Positions 15,599 to 24,142 are shown, counted from the first letter of the stretch. The stretch is DNA of 33,942 nt from Bacteroidaceae bacterium (GCA_017503645.1 JAFVSR010000104.1:1-33942); one strand, 5' to 3'. Program-made: numbers and translations. Notes: generated from the letters alone by a model not told the origin.

Positions 15599-17173
15599 TT
15601 AAAATTCACTTGTAAAATGGAAACGGATACTCTTGAAGTCGTTCTGTGCCATCTGCAACACATAGTTGCTGTCGGCCAGGAACACATCGCGCCCGTCGAT
15701 ATCCTTTGCCATATATTGGTATTTGCGTTTCTTGAAATTCTCGAGCTCGGCAGCATCGTCGCTCTCTATCCAGCAGGCTTTGTATAGGTTCACGGGCTCC
15801 CAACGGCACTTGGCGTTGTACTCGTTCTCCAGGCGGTACTGAATAACCTCGAACTGCAACTGCCCCACCGTGCCGATGAGCTTGCGGCCGTTGTGCTGGT
15901 TCACAAACAGCTGTGCAACGCCCTCGCCCATAAGCTGGTCGATACCCTTGGCAAGCTGCTTGGTTTTCATAGGGTCGGCATTCTCGATGTACTTGAACAT
16001 TTCGGGCGAGAAGCTGGGCAGGCCCTTGAAATGTAGATTCTCGCCTTCGGTGAGCGTGTCGCCAATCTTAAAGTTACCGGTATCGGGCAAGCCGATGATA
16101 TCACCCGGGTATGCCTCCTCAATGGTGCTCTTGCGCTGCGCCATAAACTGTGTGGGCGACGAAAAACGCAAATCCTTACCCAGGCGTATGTGTCGATAGG
16201 GTGTGTTGCGCACAAACTTGCCCGAACATATTTTGCAAAATGCCACGCAAGAACGGTGGTTGGGATCTATGTTGGCTGTAATCTTGAATATGAAGCCTGT
16301 GAATTTGGGGTCCTCGGGGTTGACCACGCGCTCCACGGCCTGCACAGGGCGTGGGCTTGGGGCTATCTTCACAAAGCAGTTGAGCAACTCCTCTACACCA
16401 AAGTTGTTGAGTGCCGAACCAAAGAACACGGGAGCAACTCGTGCGTTGAGGTAATCCTCCACGTTGAATTCGGGGTATACGCCATCAACCAATTCCAAGT
16501 CGGAACGCAGTTTCTCGGCAAGCTGCTCGCCTATGTTGGCATCGAGTTCGTCGCTGTTTATATCGATGGCCACCTTCTCGGTCACACGCTGTTTATTAGG
16601 GGTGAAGAGGTCGAGCTTCTGCTCAAAGATGTTATACACGCCCTTGAAACGGGCACCCTGGTCGATGGGCCAGCTGAGCGGGCGCACTGCAATCTGCAGC
16701 TCCTGCTCAAGCTCGTCGAGCAGTTCAAAGGGATCGCGGCCCTCGCGGTCCATCTTGTTCACATACACAATAACGGGGGTGTTACGCATACGGCACACAG
16801 CCATCAGCTTACGCGTCTGTGTCTCCACACCCTTAGCGCTATCTACCACAATTATTACACTATCCACTGCGGTGAGTGTGCGGAAGGTATCCTCGGCAAA
16901 GTCCTGGTGTCCCGGGGTGTCGAGAATATTTATTTTATATCCCTCGTAATCGAACTCCATCACCGATGTTGTCACGGAGATACCACGCTGTTTCTCTATC
17001 TCCATCCAGTCCGATGTTGCAGTCTTTTTAATCTTGTTCGACTTTACAGCACCCGCTACCTGAATCTGGCCACCAAAGAGCAACAGTTTCTCGGTGAGCG
17101 TTGTCTTTCCGGCATCGGGGTGCGAAATTATCGCAAATGTTCTTCTTCTACCTATCTCTTCGTTTACGTTCAT
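15599..17173 (-). CDS. prfC: Peptide chain release factor 3
   Basis: RF3 is the GTPase that recycles RF1 and RF2 from the ribosome. The 524-residue protein has the P-loop [10 protein letters not shown] at 17-26, a switch I region with QRGISV near 62-67, switch [10 protein letters not shown] at 85-92 and NKMD at 139-142. EF-G-like domains II and III follow, including the typical SPTQFMAQ segment near 350. I use the ATG at 17173 rather than the TTG at 17182, since family members begin just before the [13 protein letters not shown] segment. Length matches the family. The gene lies between DUF4924 and the tsaC-like gene in an apparent operon. Confidence 0.95.
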   Translation of the reverse strand: MNVNEEIGRRRTFAIISHPDAGKTTLTEKLLLFGGQIQVAGAVKSNKIKKTATSDWMEIEKQRGISVTTSVMEFDYEGYKINILDTPGHQDFAEDTFRTLTAVDSVIIVVDSAKGVETQTRKLMAVCRMRNTPVIVYVNKMDREGRDPFELLDELEQELQIAVRPLSWPIDQGARFKGVYNIFEQKLDLFTPNKQRVTEKVAIDINSDELDANIGEQLAEKLRSDLELVDGVYPEFNVEDYLNARVAPVFFGSALNNFGVEELLNCFVKIAPSPRPVQAVERVVNPEDPKFTGFIFKITANIDPNHRSCVAFCKICSGKFVRNTPYRHIRLGKDLRFSSPTQFMAQRKSTIEEAYPGDIIGLPDTGNFKIGDTLTEGENLHFKGLPSFSPEMFKYIENADPMKTKQLAKGIDQLMGEGVAQLFVNQHNGRKLIGTVGQLQFEVIQYRLENEYNAKCRWEPVNLYKACWIESDDAAELENFKKRKYQYMAKDIDGRDVFLADSNYVLQMAQNDFKSIRFHFTSEF

Positions 17174-17205
17174 AGTGAACAATATGTTTTATCGCGTTAG
17201 TCTCT

Positions 17206-17760
17206 TTAATCTTCACTCTCCAAATCGAGCCTGCCCTCCTCTTCCTCCTTGAAGTAGAGCGCCAGCATCGATATAAATTTACCAATTTCGGCTGTTGCAG
17301 CGGCCGTTTCGCTGTTTATTTCGCGTTTCTGCGCCTTCATAAGCCACAGCATATAAAGCGCATCGAAGCAGTTCTCAATCTCGCCCTTGTCGCGCCCGTT
17401 GCTCTTGTTGCGGAACTCCACAATAAAGGGGAGCGCCTTGTAATAGGCAGCCGAGTAGAACGGCACCTTGGGCGACTTGAGCAGACGCAAATGCAGGTCG
17501 GTGAGGTTTATCAGCACGTTCTTGTTTATTTGCAGGTGGCCGGCATCCTTCACACCTTCAATGCGCATCATCTCCATCAAATTCCCGTACCAGGCCTGCA
17601 GTTCCTGTGCCTGCTCCTGCGGCAGGTTGTAGGGGGCGACAAGCGCATCGGCCACCTTGGAGGCCGACAGTTCATAGGCACGCAGCAAGTCCTCGACCTG
17701 CCACATATACAGCAGATATTCTGCTATATTTTTCTTTCGCAGTTCTTTAGATATAAACAA
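17206..17760 (-). CDS. DUF4924 family protein, probable TTG start
   Basis: A 184-residue soluble, helix-rich protein of unknown function, recognised by its beginning FISKELRKKNIAEYLLYMWQVEDLLRA, typical of Bacteroidetes DUF4924 proteins as I recall them. No ATG is available at the right place: the frame upstream reads I-V-L-F before ISKEL, and the TTG at 17760-17758 gives MFISKELRKK. An upstream start at 17928 would add 56 residues that merely translate the end of the exporter gene in another frame. The C-terminus is strongly acidic (FKEEEEGRLDLESED). It begins 11 bases after the LysE-like stop and lies 32 bases before prfC, so the three are probably cotranscribed. Confidence 0.75.
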   Translation of the reverse strand: MFISKELRKKNIAEYLLYMWQVEDLLRAYELSASKVADALVAPYNLPQEQAQELQAWYGNLMEMMRIEGVKDAGHLQINKNVLINLTDLHLRLLKSPKVPFYSAAYYKALPFIVEFRNKSNGRDKGEIENCFDALYMLWLMKAQKREINSETAAATAEIGKFISMLALYFKEEEEGRLDLESED

Positions 17761-17771
17761 AACAATAAAAA

Positions 17772-18464
17772 TTAGTGAAATGTATAAATTCCTGTAATTA
17801 TGAGCACAGCACCGATGAATGCACCTATCATCACAAGCGTGCCAATGATGCGGTTTATAATCCACACGCCACGCACATCGAAACGTGCCCTGAGCTTGCT
17901 CACGGCATATGTAATAAAGAGCCACCAAAGCATAGCACCGCCAAAGATGGAGGCATAGCCTATGAATTGGTTATGTAGCGGCTGCTCGGGCAGCATAAAG
18001 TTCAGCGGAGTGAACAGGGCAAGGAAAAGCAAAACCAGCAAGGGGTTGGAAAAGGCAAGGAAAAAGCCCGTTACCCCGTTATGCACCAAGCTGCTTTTGT
18101 TGCGGCTCACCTTGTGGGTATTCTTCGAAGGGTTGCTGCGGAATGTGTGAACACCAAATATAAACATAAGCACTGCGCCAATGAGCTGCAACCAGAAAAG
18201 AGCCGTGCGGTTGTTTATAAAATCGTAGATAAACGAAAGGCCGTAACCCGTGATGAGTGCGTATATAATATCGCTCAATGCAGCGCCCAAGCCTGTCACA
18301 AGGCCATATATACGCCCTTTGTTAAGCGCTCTCTGCACACACAGAATACCGACAGGGCCCATAGGTGCCGAAGCCACAATGCCAATGAGGGCACCTTTGA
18401 ATATTATCTCAACCAGCGATATCTGCGATACCAATTGCAGAAAGAAATCGTTAATTTCGTTCAT
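17772..18464 (-). CDS. LysE/RhtB family exporter
   Basis: A 230-residue membrane protein with six predicted helices that probably exports amino acids or related small metabolites. The first helix ends in the family signature SAPMGPVGILCVQRALNKGR (32-51), followed by GLGAALSDIIYAL at 58-70. A basic loop at about 107-125 (RSNPSKNTHKVSRNKSS) separates the two halves, and a second half-signature reads FFLAFSNPLLVLLFLALF. Substrate unknown. It seems to be the first gene of the run reaching to fmt. A weak -7-like CAACTTTG lies at 18498-18491 on the minus strand. Confidence 0.88.
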   Translation of the reverse strand: MNEINDFFLQLVSQISLVEIIFKGALIGIVASAPMGPVGILCVQRALNKGRIYGLVTGLGAALSDIIYALITGYGLSFIYDFINNRTALFWLQLIGAVLMFIFGVHTFRSNPSKNTHKVSRNKSSLVHNGVTGFFLAFSNPLLVLLFLALFTPLNFMLPEQPLHNQFIGYASIFGGAMLWWLFITYAVSKLRARFDVRGVWIINRIIGTLVMIGAFIGAVLIITGIYTFH

Positions 18465-18564
18465 TTTACCTACTAAATTTTCACTAAATGCAAAGTTGGC
18501 ATTTTTTTATGAGAAATCATACACTACAGGCACACTTTTTTCACTAACATATAAATTATATATA

Positions 18565-18600
18565 TAAAAAACAGGCGGAATACCCTAAAGTACCCGCCTG
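18565..18600 (-). terminator. Rho-independent terminator after the DUF308 gene
   Basis: On the minus strand CAGGCGG (from 18600 as CAGGCGGGTAC) pairs with CCGCCTG (18578-18572), followed directly by six T residues and TATATA. It begins 23 bases after the DUF308 stop. Confidence 0.85.
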
Positions 18601-18623
18601 CATATAGTTACATTTTGCGAAAA

Positions 18624-19157
18624 TCACTCGATGGCCCTTGAACGGCGCATAAGATATAGCGAGTTCACGAGGTCCGAAATGCCCGCGAGTATCGCGCCCA
18701 CACCCACCACAAGGAAGGGAATGGCCGCAGCCTCAAAAGGATTCACCACCACAAGCACGCCCATTGCAAGCAGCAAAAGCGGCACAATATACATATAAAA
18801 ACGCAAATGCAGGCTGCGCTGTACCGCAAGCAACACCACAAGCTGATAAAAGCCCATTGCAAGCAGCATAACACCCAAAACAAGCATCAACAGCGAGAGG
18901 AAGAAGCCGGGCGACAACAGCAACCAGGCACCAAGCAGAATGGCCGCTGCACCAACCGTTACGAGCACGAACGTGTCGAAACTTTTTGACAAGCCACGCT
19001 TGTGCAACAGATAAACATTGAACAGAGATATAACACCCGACACTATGAAGGCCGCGCCTATAAACTGAATAATCACCGGCATAAACGCCTCGCGCAACAC
19101 CACCATAAGCACACCAATAAGAATTGTGCACAAACTGCGAACCACTAAACTTATCAT
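18624..19157 (-). CDS. DUF308/HdeD-like membrane protein
   Basis: A 177-residue protein made almost wholly of six hydrophobic helices in three hairpins. Glycine-rich turns (GAAFIVSGVISLF, GAAAILLGAWLLLSPG, GVGAILAGISDLVNSLYLMRRSR) match the HdeD/DUF308 repeat. HdeD of E. coli is linked to acid resistance, but that role should not be assumed here. The ATG at 19157 is preferred to the TTG at 19166. It is separated by about 85 bases from the phosphopantetheinyl transferase gene upstream and ends with a strong terminator, so it may be the last gene of the ssb run. Confidence 0.8.
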   Translation of the reverse strand: MISLVVRSLCTILIGVLMVVLREAFMPVIIQFIGAAFIVSGVISLFNVYLLHKRGLSKSFDTFVLVTVGAAAILLGAWLLLSPGFFLSLLMLVLGVMLLAMGFYQLVVLLAVQRSLHLRFYMYIVPLLLLAMGVLVVVNPFEAAAIPFLVVGVGAILAGISDLVNSLYLMRRSRAIE

Positions 19158-19242
19158 ATTAAACAATTTTTACAAAATGCCGACACAAGGCACACAATAT
19201 AAACAACGGAAAAGGGCTGTTTGCTCTGCAAATGATAAAAAA

Positions 19243-19890
19243 TCAGAGCCGCACTATTTGCGGCACTACACTGCCTTCCACACAGAGCGACAACAGCAAA
19301 CCCTCGTCAAAGATATACGACAATGCATAATTGCCACCCCTGCACCCTTGCAGCGAAACAGCAAAAAAGCCACTCGGACCGGGAGCAAAGCAAGGCATAG
19401 AAAGACGCTCTTTGTAATCGCTGCCACCGGCAAGTTTATACACCGCCTCGTATGCAGTCCATCGAAGGAGCATATATTTCTCCTCAATTTCGGGAGGCAA
19501 TGCAGTATGCTCGCCATCCCTCATCACAAACGAGCGCGCCACACCCACTTTGCGGGTAACAGGCTCGGCATCTATGCCTATGGGTTGCGATGGAGAATGG
19601 GCCAACACGGCATAGCCACGTGTGTGCGATATGCTTATATACCCGCCGACACCTGCAAGCATAGGGCGACCGCTATCCATATATTCGATACGCGCCTCGC
19701 TGCCAAGCACTGCACGCAAAAGCAGGCGTACGGCAAGCCACTCGGCCCTACGGGCCTCGCTGCCAAAGGAGCGGGCGTGCCGTAGCAGGGCATCGTTGCC
19801 CAACATAACAGCAAGCTGTTCCCAAGTTTCCTCTATTGCCCACACGGCGACAACAACATCACCGCAGGTATATCTATTTGCTATCGGCAT
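19243..19890 (-). CDS. 4'-phosphopantetheinyl transferase superfamily protein
   Basis: A 215-residue enzyme that should transfer the phosphopantetheine arm of coenzyme A to carrier proteins. The signature blocks are present: GRP at 74-76, SISHTRGYAVL at 86-96, the Mg-binding GIDAE at 105-109 and WTAYEAVYKL at 144-153, where the usual WxxKEAxxK has Tyr instead of Lys at the fourth position. Length and two-fold layout fit the Sfp-like group more than the short AcpS. Its start overlaps the end of gldE by 17 bases, so the two are likely coexpressed. No polyketide or peptide synthetase is nearby, and the carrier protein is unknown. Confidence 0.88.
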   Translation of the reverse strand: MPIANRYTCGDVVVAVWAIEETWEQLAVMLGNDALLRHARSFGSEARRAEWLAVRLLLRAVLGSEARIEYMDSGRPMLAGVGGYISISHTRGYAVLAHSPSQPIGIDAEPVTRKVGVARSFVMRDGEHTALPPEIEEKYMLLRWTAYEAVYKLAGGSDYKERLSMPCFAPGPSGFFAVSLQGCRGGNYALSYIFDEGLLLSLCVEGSVVPQIVRL

Positions 19891-21232
19891 CGTTATCCTC
19901 GCCTTGGGGTTGCATAAGCGTGGCTTTTATTTTTATAAGACGGTGCCTGTCCTTGCTCATAACCTCGAACTCCACACCGCCGCACACAATTTTTTCGTGC
20001 AGGCGGGGGAACTCGCCCTTCACCTCGAGCAAAAGGCCGGCAAGAGTATCGGCCTCACCGGCAATATTCTCAAACAAATCGGCATCGAGCGACATAATCT
20101 TGAAGAAATCGGCCAACATAGTCTTTCCCTCAAAGATAATGGTATTGTCGTCTATGCGCTCATACGAAGAATCGGGCTCGTCGAACTCGTCGTTAATCTC
20201 GCCCACAATCTCCTCTATTATATCCTCGAGTGTGATGAGGCCCGACACGCCGCCGAATTCATCGACCACAATGGCCATATGTATGCGCGATGTTTGAAAA
20301 TCGCACAACAGGTCATCTATTTTCTTTGTTTCGGGCACAAAGTAGGGCTGACGTATGAGCGACTGCCAACGGAAATTGGCACCACGGTTCAGATAAGGCA
20401 AAAGGTCTTTTATATACAGCACACCGCGAATGTCATCCTGCGTGCCGGCATACACCGGAATGCGCGAATAGGCATTGTCGGCCGCACAGGCAAGCACCTC
20501 GTTGTAGGGAGCGCGAATATCGAGCATCACCATATCCATTCGCGAGGTCATAATGCTGCACACCGTTTCGTCACCAAAACGTATTATACCCTCGAGCATA
20601 TTCTTCTGCTCGCCAATCTCCTTTTTATCGGTAAGTTCAAGCGCCTGTTCAAGTTCATCGACCGACAACGAATAGTTGTTCTTCGAAGCCAAACGCTCGG
20701 TAAAAGCTGTTGAACGCACCAGCAGCTTGGAGAAGGGAGCCACAAGGCGGAACATCAGATAAAGGCCGTTAGATGCAAAAAAGGCAAAACGGCGCACGTT
20801 GTTCTTTGAATAAATCTTGGGCATCACCTCGCCAAAGAGCAGCAACAGGAAGGTGAGTATTACGGTGAGCAAAACAAACTCCAACCACTTGGCATTATCA
20901 CCAAAGGAGAGTATCGACATAAAGAAATAGTTGAGCAACATAACTATACCCACATTCACAAAGTCGTTTACAATGAGAATGGTGGCAAGCAGCCTCTCGG
21001 GCTCCTTGAGCATAGTTATTATGTGCTGCGCCGACAGGGATTTATCCTCGGCAGCCTCTTCGAGTTCTGCACGGTTAAGCGAAAAGAATGCAATTTCGCT
21101 ACCCGATGCAAAGGCCGAGAAGCAGAGTAAAAGAAGAGCTATAAACAATGCTACCATAGCACTCGTCGAGGGGGCTGTTATTGCAACCTCGGGGAGCGCA
21201 AAAGCAAATAGCTGCAAAAAAGCAGGTATCAT
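19874..21232 (-). CDS. gldE: GldE-like CNNM/CorC family membrane protein
   Basis: A 452-residue protein with an N-terminal DUF21 (CNNM) membrane domain (about 1-190, containing GSEIAFFSLNRAELEEA), a pair of CBS domains (about 210-335, with MTSRMDMVMLD and DEFGGVSGLITLEDIIEEIVGEI) and a C-terminal CorC/HlyC domain (to about 435). The layout is that of Mg/Co-efflux-related proteins. Next to ssb, the Bacteroidetes version is called GldE after Flavobacterium gliding genes, but Bacteroidales do not glide, so an ion-transport or envelope role is more likely. The ATG at 21232 is used rather than the TTG at 21235. The gene begins 18 bases after the ssb stop and overlaps the next gene. Confidence 0.85.
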   Translation of the reverse strand: MIPAFLQLFAFALPEVAITAPSTSAMVALFIALLLLCFSAFASGSEIAFFSLNRAELEEAAEDKSLSAQHIITMLKEPERLLATILIVNDFVNVGIVMLLNYFFMSILSFGDNAKWLEFVLLTVILTFLLLLFGEVMPKIYSKNNVRRFAFFASNGLYLMFRLVAPFSKLLVRSTAFTERLASKNNYSLSVDELEQALELTDKKEIGEQKNMLEGIIRFGDETVCSIMTSRMDMVMLDIRAPYNEVLACAADNAYSRIPVYAGTQDDIRGVLYIKDLLPYLNRGANFRWQSLIRQPYFVPETKKIDDLLCDFQTSRIHMAIVVDEFGGVSGLITLEDIIEEIVGEINDEFDEPDSSYERIDDNTIIFEGKTMLADFFKIMSLDADLFENIAGEADTLAGLLLEVKGEFPRLHEKIVCGGVEFEVMSKDRHRLIKIKATLMQPQGEDNDADSK

Positions 21233-21250
21233 CAATTACAGAAAATTCAA

Positions 21251-21637
21251 TTAGTAAACAGAACTATCAGTTGCGGGGCCCTCAATGGATGCGGGTGTTG
21301 CGCCACGCGACGAGAGCATCTCCATTGTTTCGGCGAGAATTTCAGTGCGGTAACGACGGATACCGTTCTGGTCCTCGTATGTATTGGTTCTTATCTTACC
21401 CTCGATGTATATTCTGTCACCTTTGTGAACATACTTTTCGGCCACCTCGGCAAGACCACCCCAAAGAACCACGTTGTGCCACTCGGTTCTCTCGGGCACC
21501 TGGGTACCATTCTGCAATGTATAAGCACGTTCTGTGGTGGCAAGCACCATATTGGCAACAGCCACATTACGGTCCAAATGACGTACATCGGGGTTCTTAC
21601 CCACGTTACCAATTAAAATAACTTTATTTACTGACAT
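21251..21637 (-). CDS. ssb: Single-stranded DNA-binding protein
   Basis: A 128-residue SSB that coats single-stranded DNA in replication and repair. The OB fold begins MSVNKVILIGNVGKNPDVRH and contains ERTEWHNVVLWG and YVHKGDRIYIEGKI, all typical. The ATG at 21637 is used, since an upstream in-frame extension does not resemble SSB. The C-terminus ends ATDSSVY and lacks the acidic DDxPF-type tip through which most SSBs recruit partner enzymes. It also lacks the usual long disordered linker. The gene is first in the ssb-gldE-phosphopantetheinyl transferase unit, with a promoter at 21700-21732 and a small hairpin in its leader (21670-21683). Confidence 0.93.
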   Translation of the reverse strand: MSVNKVILIGNVGKNPDVRHLDRNVAVANMVLATTERAYTLQNGTQVPERTEWHNVVLWGGLAEVAEKYVHKGDRIYIEGKIRTNTYEDQNGIRRYRTEILAETMEMLSSRGATPASIEGPATDSSVY

Positions 21638-21669
21638 ATTATAAAACGTTAAATTTCTAAATTTTGCAC

Positions 21670-21683
21670 GCACCAAATGGTGC
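21670..21683 (-). promoter_or_regulatory. Short palindrome in the ssb leader
   Basis: GCACCAAATGGTGC-type palindrome (5-6 bp arms) lies between the promoter and the ATG, about 33 bases before the start codon. It could be an operator or an RNA hairpin. No regulator is indicated. Confidence 0.3.
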
Positions 21684-21699
21684 CAAAGCAAATCTTTTG

Positions 21700-21732
21700 C
21701 GAAGATACTACAAAGAAAAGCTGTTAGCCAAA
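21700..21732 (-). promoter_or_regulatory. Promoter of the ssb operon
   Basis: On the minus strand TTTG (21732-21729) and TATCTTCG (21707-21700) are separated by 21 bases. The -7 box differs from TAnnTTTG by one base. The leader would be about 57 bases. Confidence 0.5.
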
Positions 21733-21883
21733 TATTATATTATAAATTTTACTTTTTAATAAATAAAGAGCCCCAAATTAACATTTTTAACCGAGCGAAT
21801 TACAAAAACAAATAAAAAAGAGACAAAACCGCCCTCAATTAAGTGGCAAACAACGATTTTTGCACAAAAAAAGTCGATTATAT

Positions 21884-21914
21884 TTCGGCGTGAACAAAAA
21901 AAGCTATATATTTG
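21884..21914 (+). promoter_or_regulatory. Promoter of the HU gene
   Basis: TATATTTG at 21907-21914 is an exact TAnnTTTG match. A TTCG at 21884-21887, one base off TTTG, sits 19 bases upstream. The HU ATG follows about 45 bases after the expected start site. Confidence 0.6.
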
Positions 21915-21966
21915 CCTTCCGAAATTTGGTCGTGCACCATATTATAACATAAAATATATAAATAAA

Positions 21967-22242
21967 ATGACAAAAGCAGAGATTGTAAACGAGATTGCAA
22001 AGAAGACAGGTATTGAGAAAGCAGTGGTTCTCGCTTCGGTAGAATCATTTATGGAAGTAGTGAAGACATCTTTGGCAAATCACGAGCCGGTGTATCTACG
22101 CGGTTTTGGCAGCTTCATCATCAAACAGAGAGCTGAGAAAACAGCCCGTGATATCCACAAGGAGAAGACAATCATCATCCCCGCACACGATATCCCCGCA
22201 TTCAAGCCCGCAAAAACATTCGTAAACGAAGTGAAAAAATAA
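21967..22242 (+). CDS. HU family DNA-binding protein
   Basis: A 91-residue nucleoid protein that bends DNA as a dimer. The N-terminal helices (MTKAEIVNEIAKKTGIEKAV) and the signature RGFGSFIIKQRAEKTARDIHKEKTI at about 45-69 are clear. The beta-arm reads KTARDIHKEKTIIIPAHDIPAFKPAK, so the common RNPKTG is replaced by TARDIHKE and the arm-tip proline (IIPAHDIPAFKP) is kept. Strong promoter boxes lie upstream. A 29-codon basic gene follows after 28 bases and shares its terminator. Confidence 0.93.
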   Translation: MTKAEIVNEIAKKTGIEKAVVLASVESFMEVVKTSLANHEPVYLRGFGSFIIKQRAEKTARDIHKEKTIIIPAHDIPAFKPAKTFVNEVKK

Positions 22243-22270
22243 TTGTTGTTAATTTATAAATTTAGTAATT

Positions 22271-22360
22271 ATGCCCAGCGGTAAAAAGAAAAAAAGACAT
22301 AAGATGTCTACGCACAAGCGTAAAAAAAGATTGAGAAAGAACAGACATAAGAGCAAGTAA
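22271..22360 (+). CDS. 29-residue basic protein, AURKAIP1/COX24 (mS38)-like
   Basis: This tiny frame encodes MPSGKKKKRHKM then STHKRKKRLRKNRHKSK. The HKxxTHKRKKRLRKNRHK pattern matches the COX24/AURKAIP1 C-terminal domain, which in mitochondria is the small ribosomal subunit protein mS38. In Bacteroidetes very similar micro-proteins sit next to HU genes, from memory. A ribosomal or RNA-bound role is therefore likely but inferred. More than half of the residues are Lys or Arg. The ATG is 28 bases after the HU stop, and a U-tract hairpin terminator follows 18 bases after the stop, so HU and this gene form a two-gene unit. Confidence 0.8.
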   Translation: MPSGKKKKRHKMSTHKRKKRLRKNRHKSK

Positions 22361-22378
22361 GCTCGTCTGCACAATCAC

Positions 22379-22434
22379 AAAAAACAAACTTGCAAGGATA
22401 GGGAAACACAATGCTTCAAGTTTGTTTTTTGTTT
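22379..22434 (+). terminator. Terminator after the HU/COX24-like unit
   Basis: AAAAAACAAACTTG (22379-22392) pairs with CAAGTTTGTTTTTT (22417-22430), with a 24-base loop and a continuing T-rich run. Some read-through into the RNase gene is possible, since no clear promoter is seen for that gene. Confidence 0.7.
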
Positions 22435-22491
22435 TAAGAAGGAGTTTGAACCCCGAAAACAAACTCGACGAACACCACCCTACTCAAAGGT

Positions 22492-22523
22492 AAAGAGGCT
22501 CACCTTTTAATAAAAAGAGGCTC
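22492..22523 (+). repeat. Two direct AAAGAGGCTC copies in the RNase leader
   Basis: AAAGAGGCTC occurs at 22492-22501 and 22514-22523, 22 bases apart (two helical turns), shortly before the GTG start at 22552. This could be a protein-binding or RNA-processing site. No function can be assigned. Confidence 0.4.
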
Positions 22524-22551
22524 TACTTCTAAATCAAAAATACAAAGAATT

Positions 22552-24129
22552 GTGACAAGCGAACTTATTGTAGATGTTCACTCCAAAGAGGTTTCCATAG
22601 CCATAACCGAAGAGAAACAGCTTGTGGAATTCCAAAAGGAGGAACAGACAGAAACATTTTCGATGGGCAACATCTACCTTGGGCGCGTAAAAAAACTTAT
22701 GCCCGGGCTCAATGCCTGCTTTGTCGATGTAGGTTCCGAGAAAGAAGCATTCCTTCACTATTTAGATTTAGGCCCACAATTTTACTCTTTACAGAAGTAT
22801 CTGAAACAGATTACCAGCGACCGCAAAAAGAGTTTCCCTATGTCAAAGGCAAGCATAATGCCCGAGAAGAAGAAAGAGGGAAACATTTCCGAGGCGCTGC
22901 AAACAGGGCAGGAGATACTTGTGCAGGTAACCAAAGAGCCCATAAACACCAAAGGGCCACGCCTAACCTGCGAACTATCTTTTGCCGGCCGATTCCTGAT
23001 ACTCATCCCGTTTGAGGACAAAGTATCGGTATCATCAAAAATAAAGTCTCCCGAGGAGCGCACAAGGCTCAAACAGTTGTTGCAAAGCATAAAGCCGAAG
23101 AACTTTGGAATAATTGTGCGCACAGTGGCAGAGGGCAAGAAAGTGGCAGAACTCGATGCCGAGCTACACAGCCTTGTAAACAATTGGGAGTCGCTTGTCG
23201 GCAAGGTGCAGAAGAGCACCAAGCCCCCCACCCTGGTTCACGCCGAATCGGACAGGACACTTGCTCTGCTACGCGACCTCTTCAACCCGTCGTACGAGAG
23301 CATACACGTGAACGACATTGAGGTATATAAAAAGATAAGAAACTATGTATCGGTGATAGCACCCGAAAGCATAGACATAATTAAACTATACCGTGGGGAA
23401 CTGCCGATATTCGACCACTTCGGGATAACGAAACAGATAAAATCCTCCTTCGGCAGGATAGTATCGTTCAAAAGCGGAGCCTATCTTGTGATAGAGCACA
23501 CCGAGGCGCTGCACGTTGTAGATGTAAACAGCGGCAACAGAGCCCGCAACAACGCAAGCACTCAGGAGGAGAACGCCTTGGAGGTGAACCTGGGAGCCGC
23601 CGACGAACTGGCACGCCAGCTGCGCCTCAGAGATATGGGCGGAATAATAGTTGTCGATTTCATAGATATGGACAAAGCCGAACATCGACAAGCGCTCTAT
23701 GAACGAATGACCGAAAATATGAGCCGCGACAGAGCAAAGCACAACATACTGCCGCTCAGCAAATTCGGCCTTATGCAGATAACGCGCCAGCGAGTGCGCC
23801 CGGCAATAAATATGCCCGTGGAGGAGAGTTGCCCCGTATGCTTCGGCAAGGGAAAAGTACAGTCGTCGATACTGTTTACCGACACACTTGAGAGTAAAAT
23901 ACAGACATTGGTACAGACATTGGGAATGAAATCGTTCAAACTGCACGTTCACCCCTTTGTTGCTGCCTACATAAAACAAGGTATAATATCAATGTATCGT
24001 AAGTGGCAGATGAAATATGGTTTTGGAATACGCGTCATACCCAACCAGAAACTTGCCTACCTTGAGTATCATTTCTACGACAAGAAAGGCAAAGAGGTGG
24101 ATATGAAGGAAGAATCGGAAATCAAGTAA
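22552..24129 (+). CDS. rng: Ribonuclease E/G family endoribonuclease
   Basis: A 525-residue single-strand endoribonuclease for RNA processing and decay; the size is closer to RNase G than to RNase E. An S1-type RNA-binding domain spans about 36-135 (NIYLGRVKKLMPGLNACFVDVG) and carries an insert rich in Lys (RKKSFPMSKASIMPEKKKEG). The catalytic metal site is Asp324 in VVDVNSGN and Asp369/Asp372 in VVDFIDM. The zinc link is Cys427 and Cys430 in CPVCFGKGKV. It starts with GTG at 22552; no ATG precedes the conserved TSELIVDV. It converges with the hexose-phosphate mutase gene at a shared terminator. A leader repeat may allow autoregulation, which is known for RNase E in other bacteria. Confidence 0.93.
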   Translation: MTSELIVDVHSKEVSIAITEEKQLVEFQKEEQTETFSMGNIYLGRVKKLMPGLNACFVDVGSEKEAFLHYLDLGPQFYSLQKYLKQITSDRKKSFPMSKASIMPEKKKEGNISEALQTGQEILVQVTKEPINTKGPRLTCELSFAGRFLILIPFEDKVSVSSKIKSPEERTRLKQLLQSIKPKNFGIIVRTVAEGKKVAELDAELHSLVNNWESLVGKVQKSTKPPTLVHAESDRTLALLRDLFNPSYESIHVNDIEVYKKIRNYVSVIAPESIDIIKLYRGELPIFDHFGITKQIKSSFGRIVSFKSGAYLVIEHTEALHVVDVNSGNRARNNASTQEENALEVNLGAADELARQLRLRDMGGIIVVDFIDMDKAEHRQALYERMTENMSRDRAKHNILPLSKFGLMQITRQRVRPAINMPVEESCPVCFGKGKVQSSILFTDTLESKIQTLVQTLGMKSFKLHVHPFVAAYIKQGIISMYRKWQMKYGFGIRVIPNQKLAYLEYHFYDKKGKEVDMKEESEIK

Positions 24130-24142
24130 ACAGACACACTCT

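Noticed and set aside
19874-21232. Considered evidence for gliding motility from gldE
   Set aside because: No other gld or spr genes are in the window, and GldE-like CNNM proteins occur widely in non-gliding Bacteroidales.
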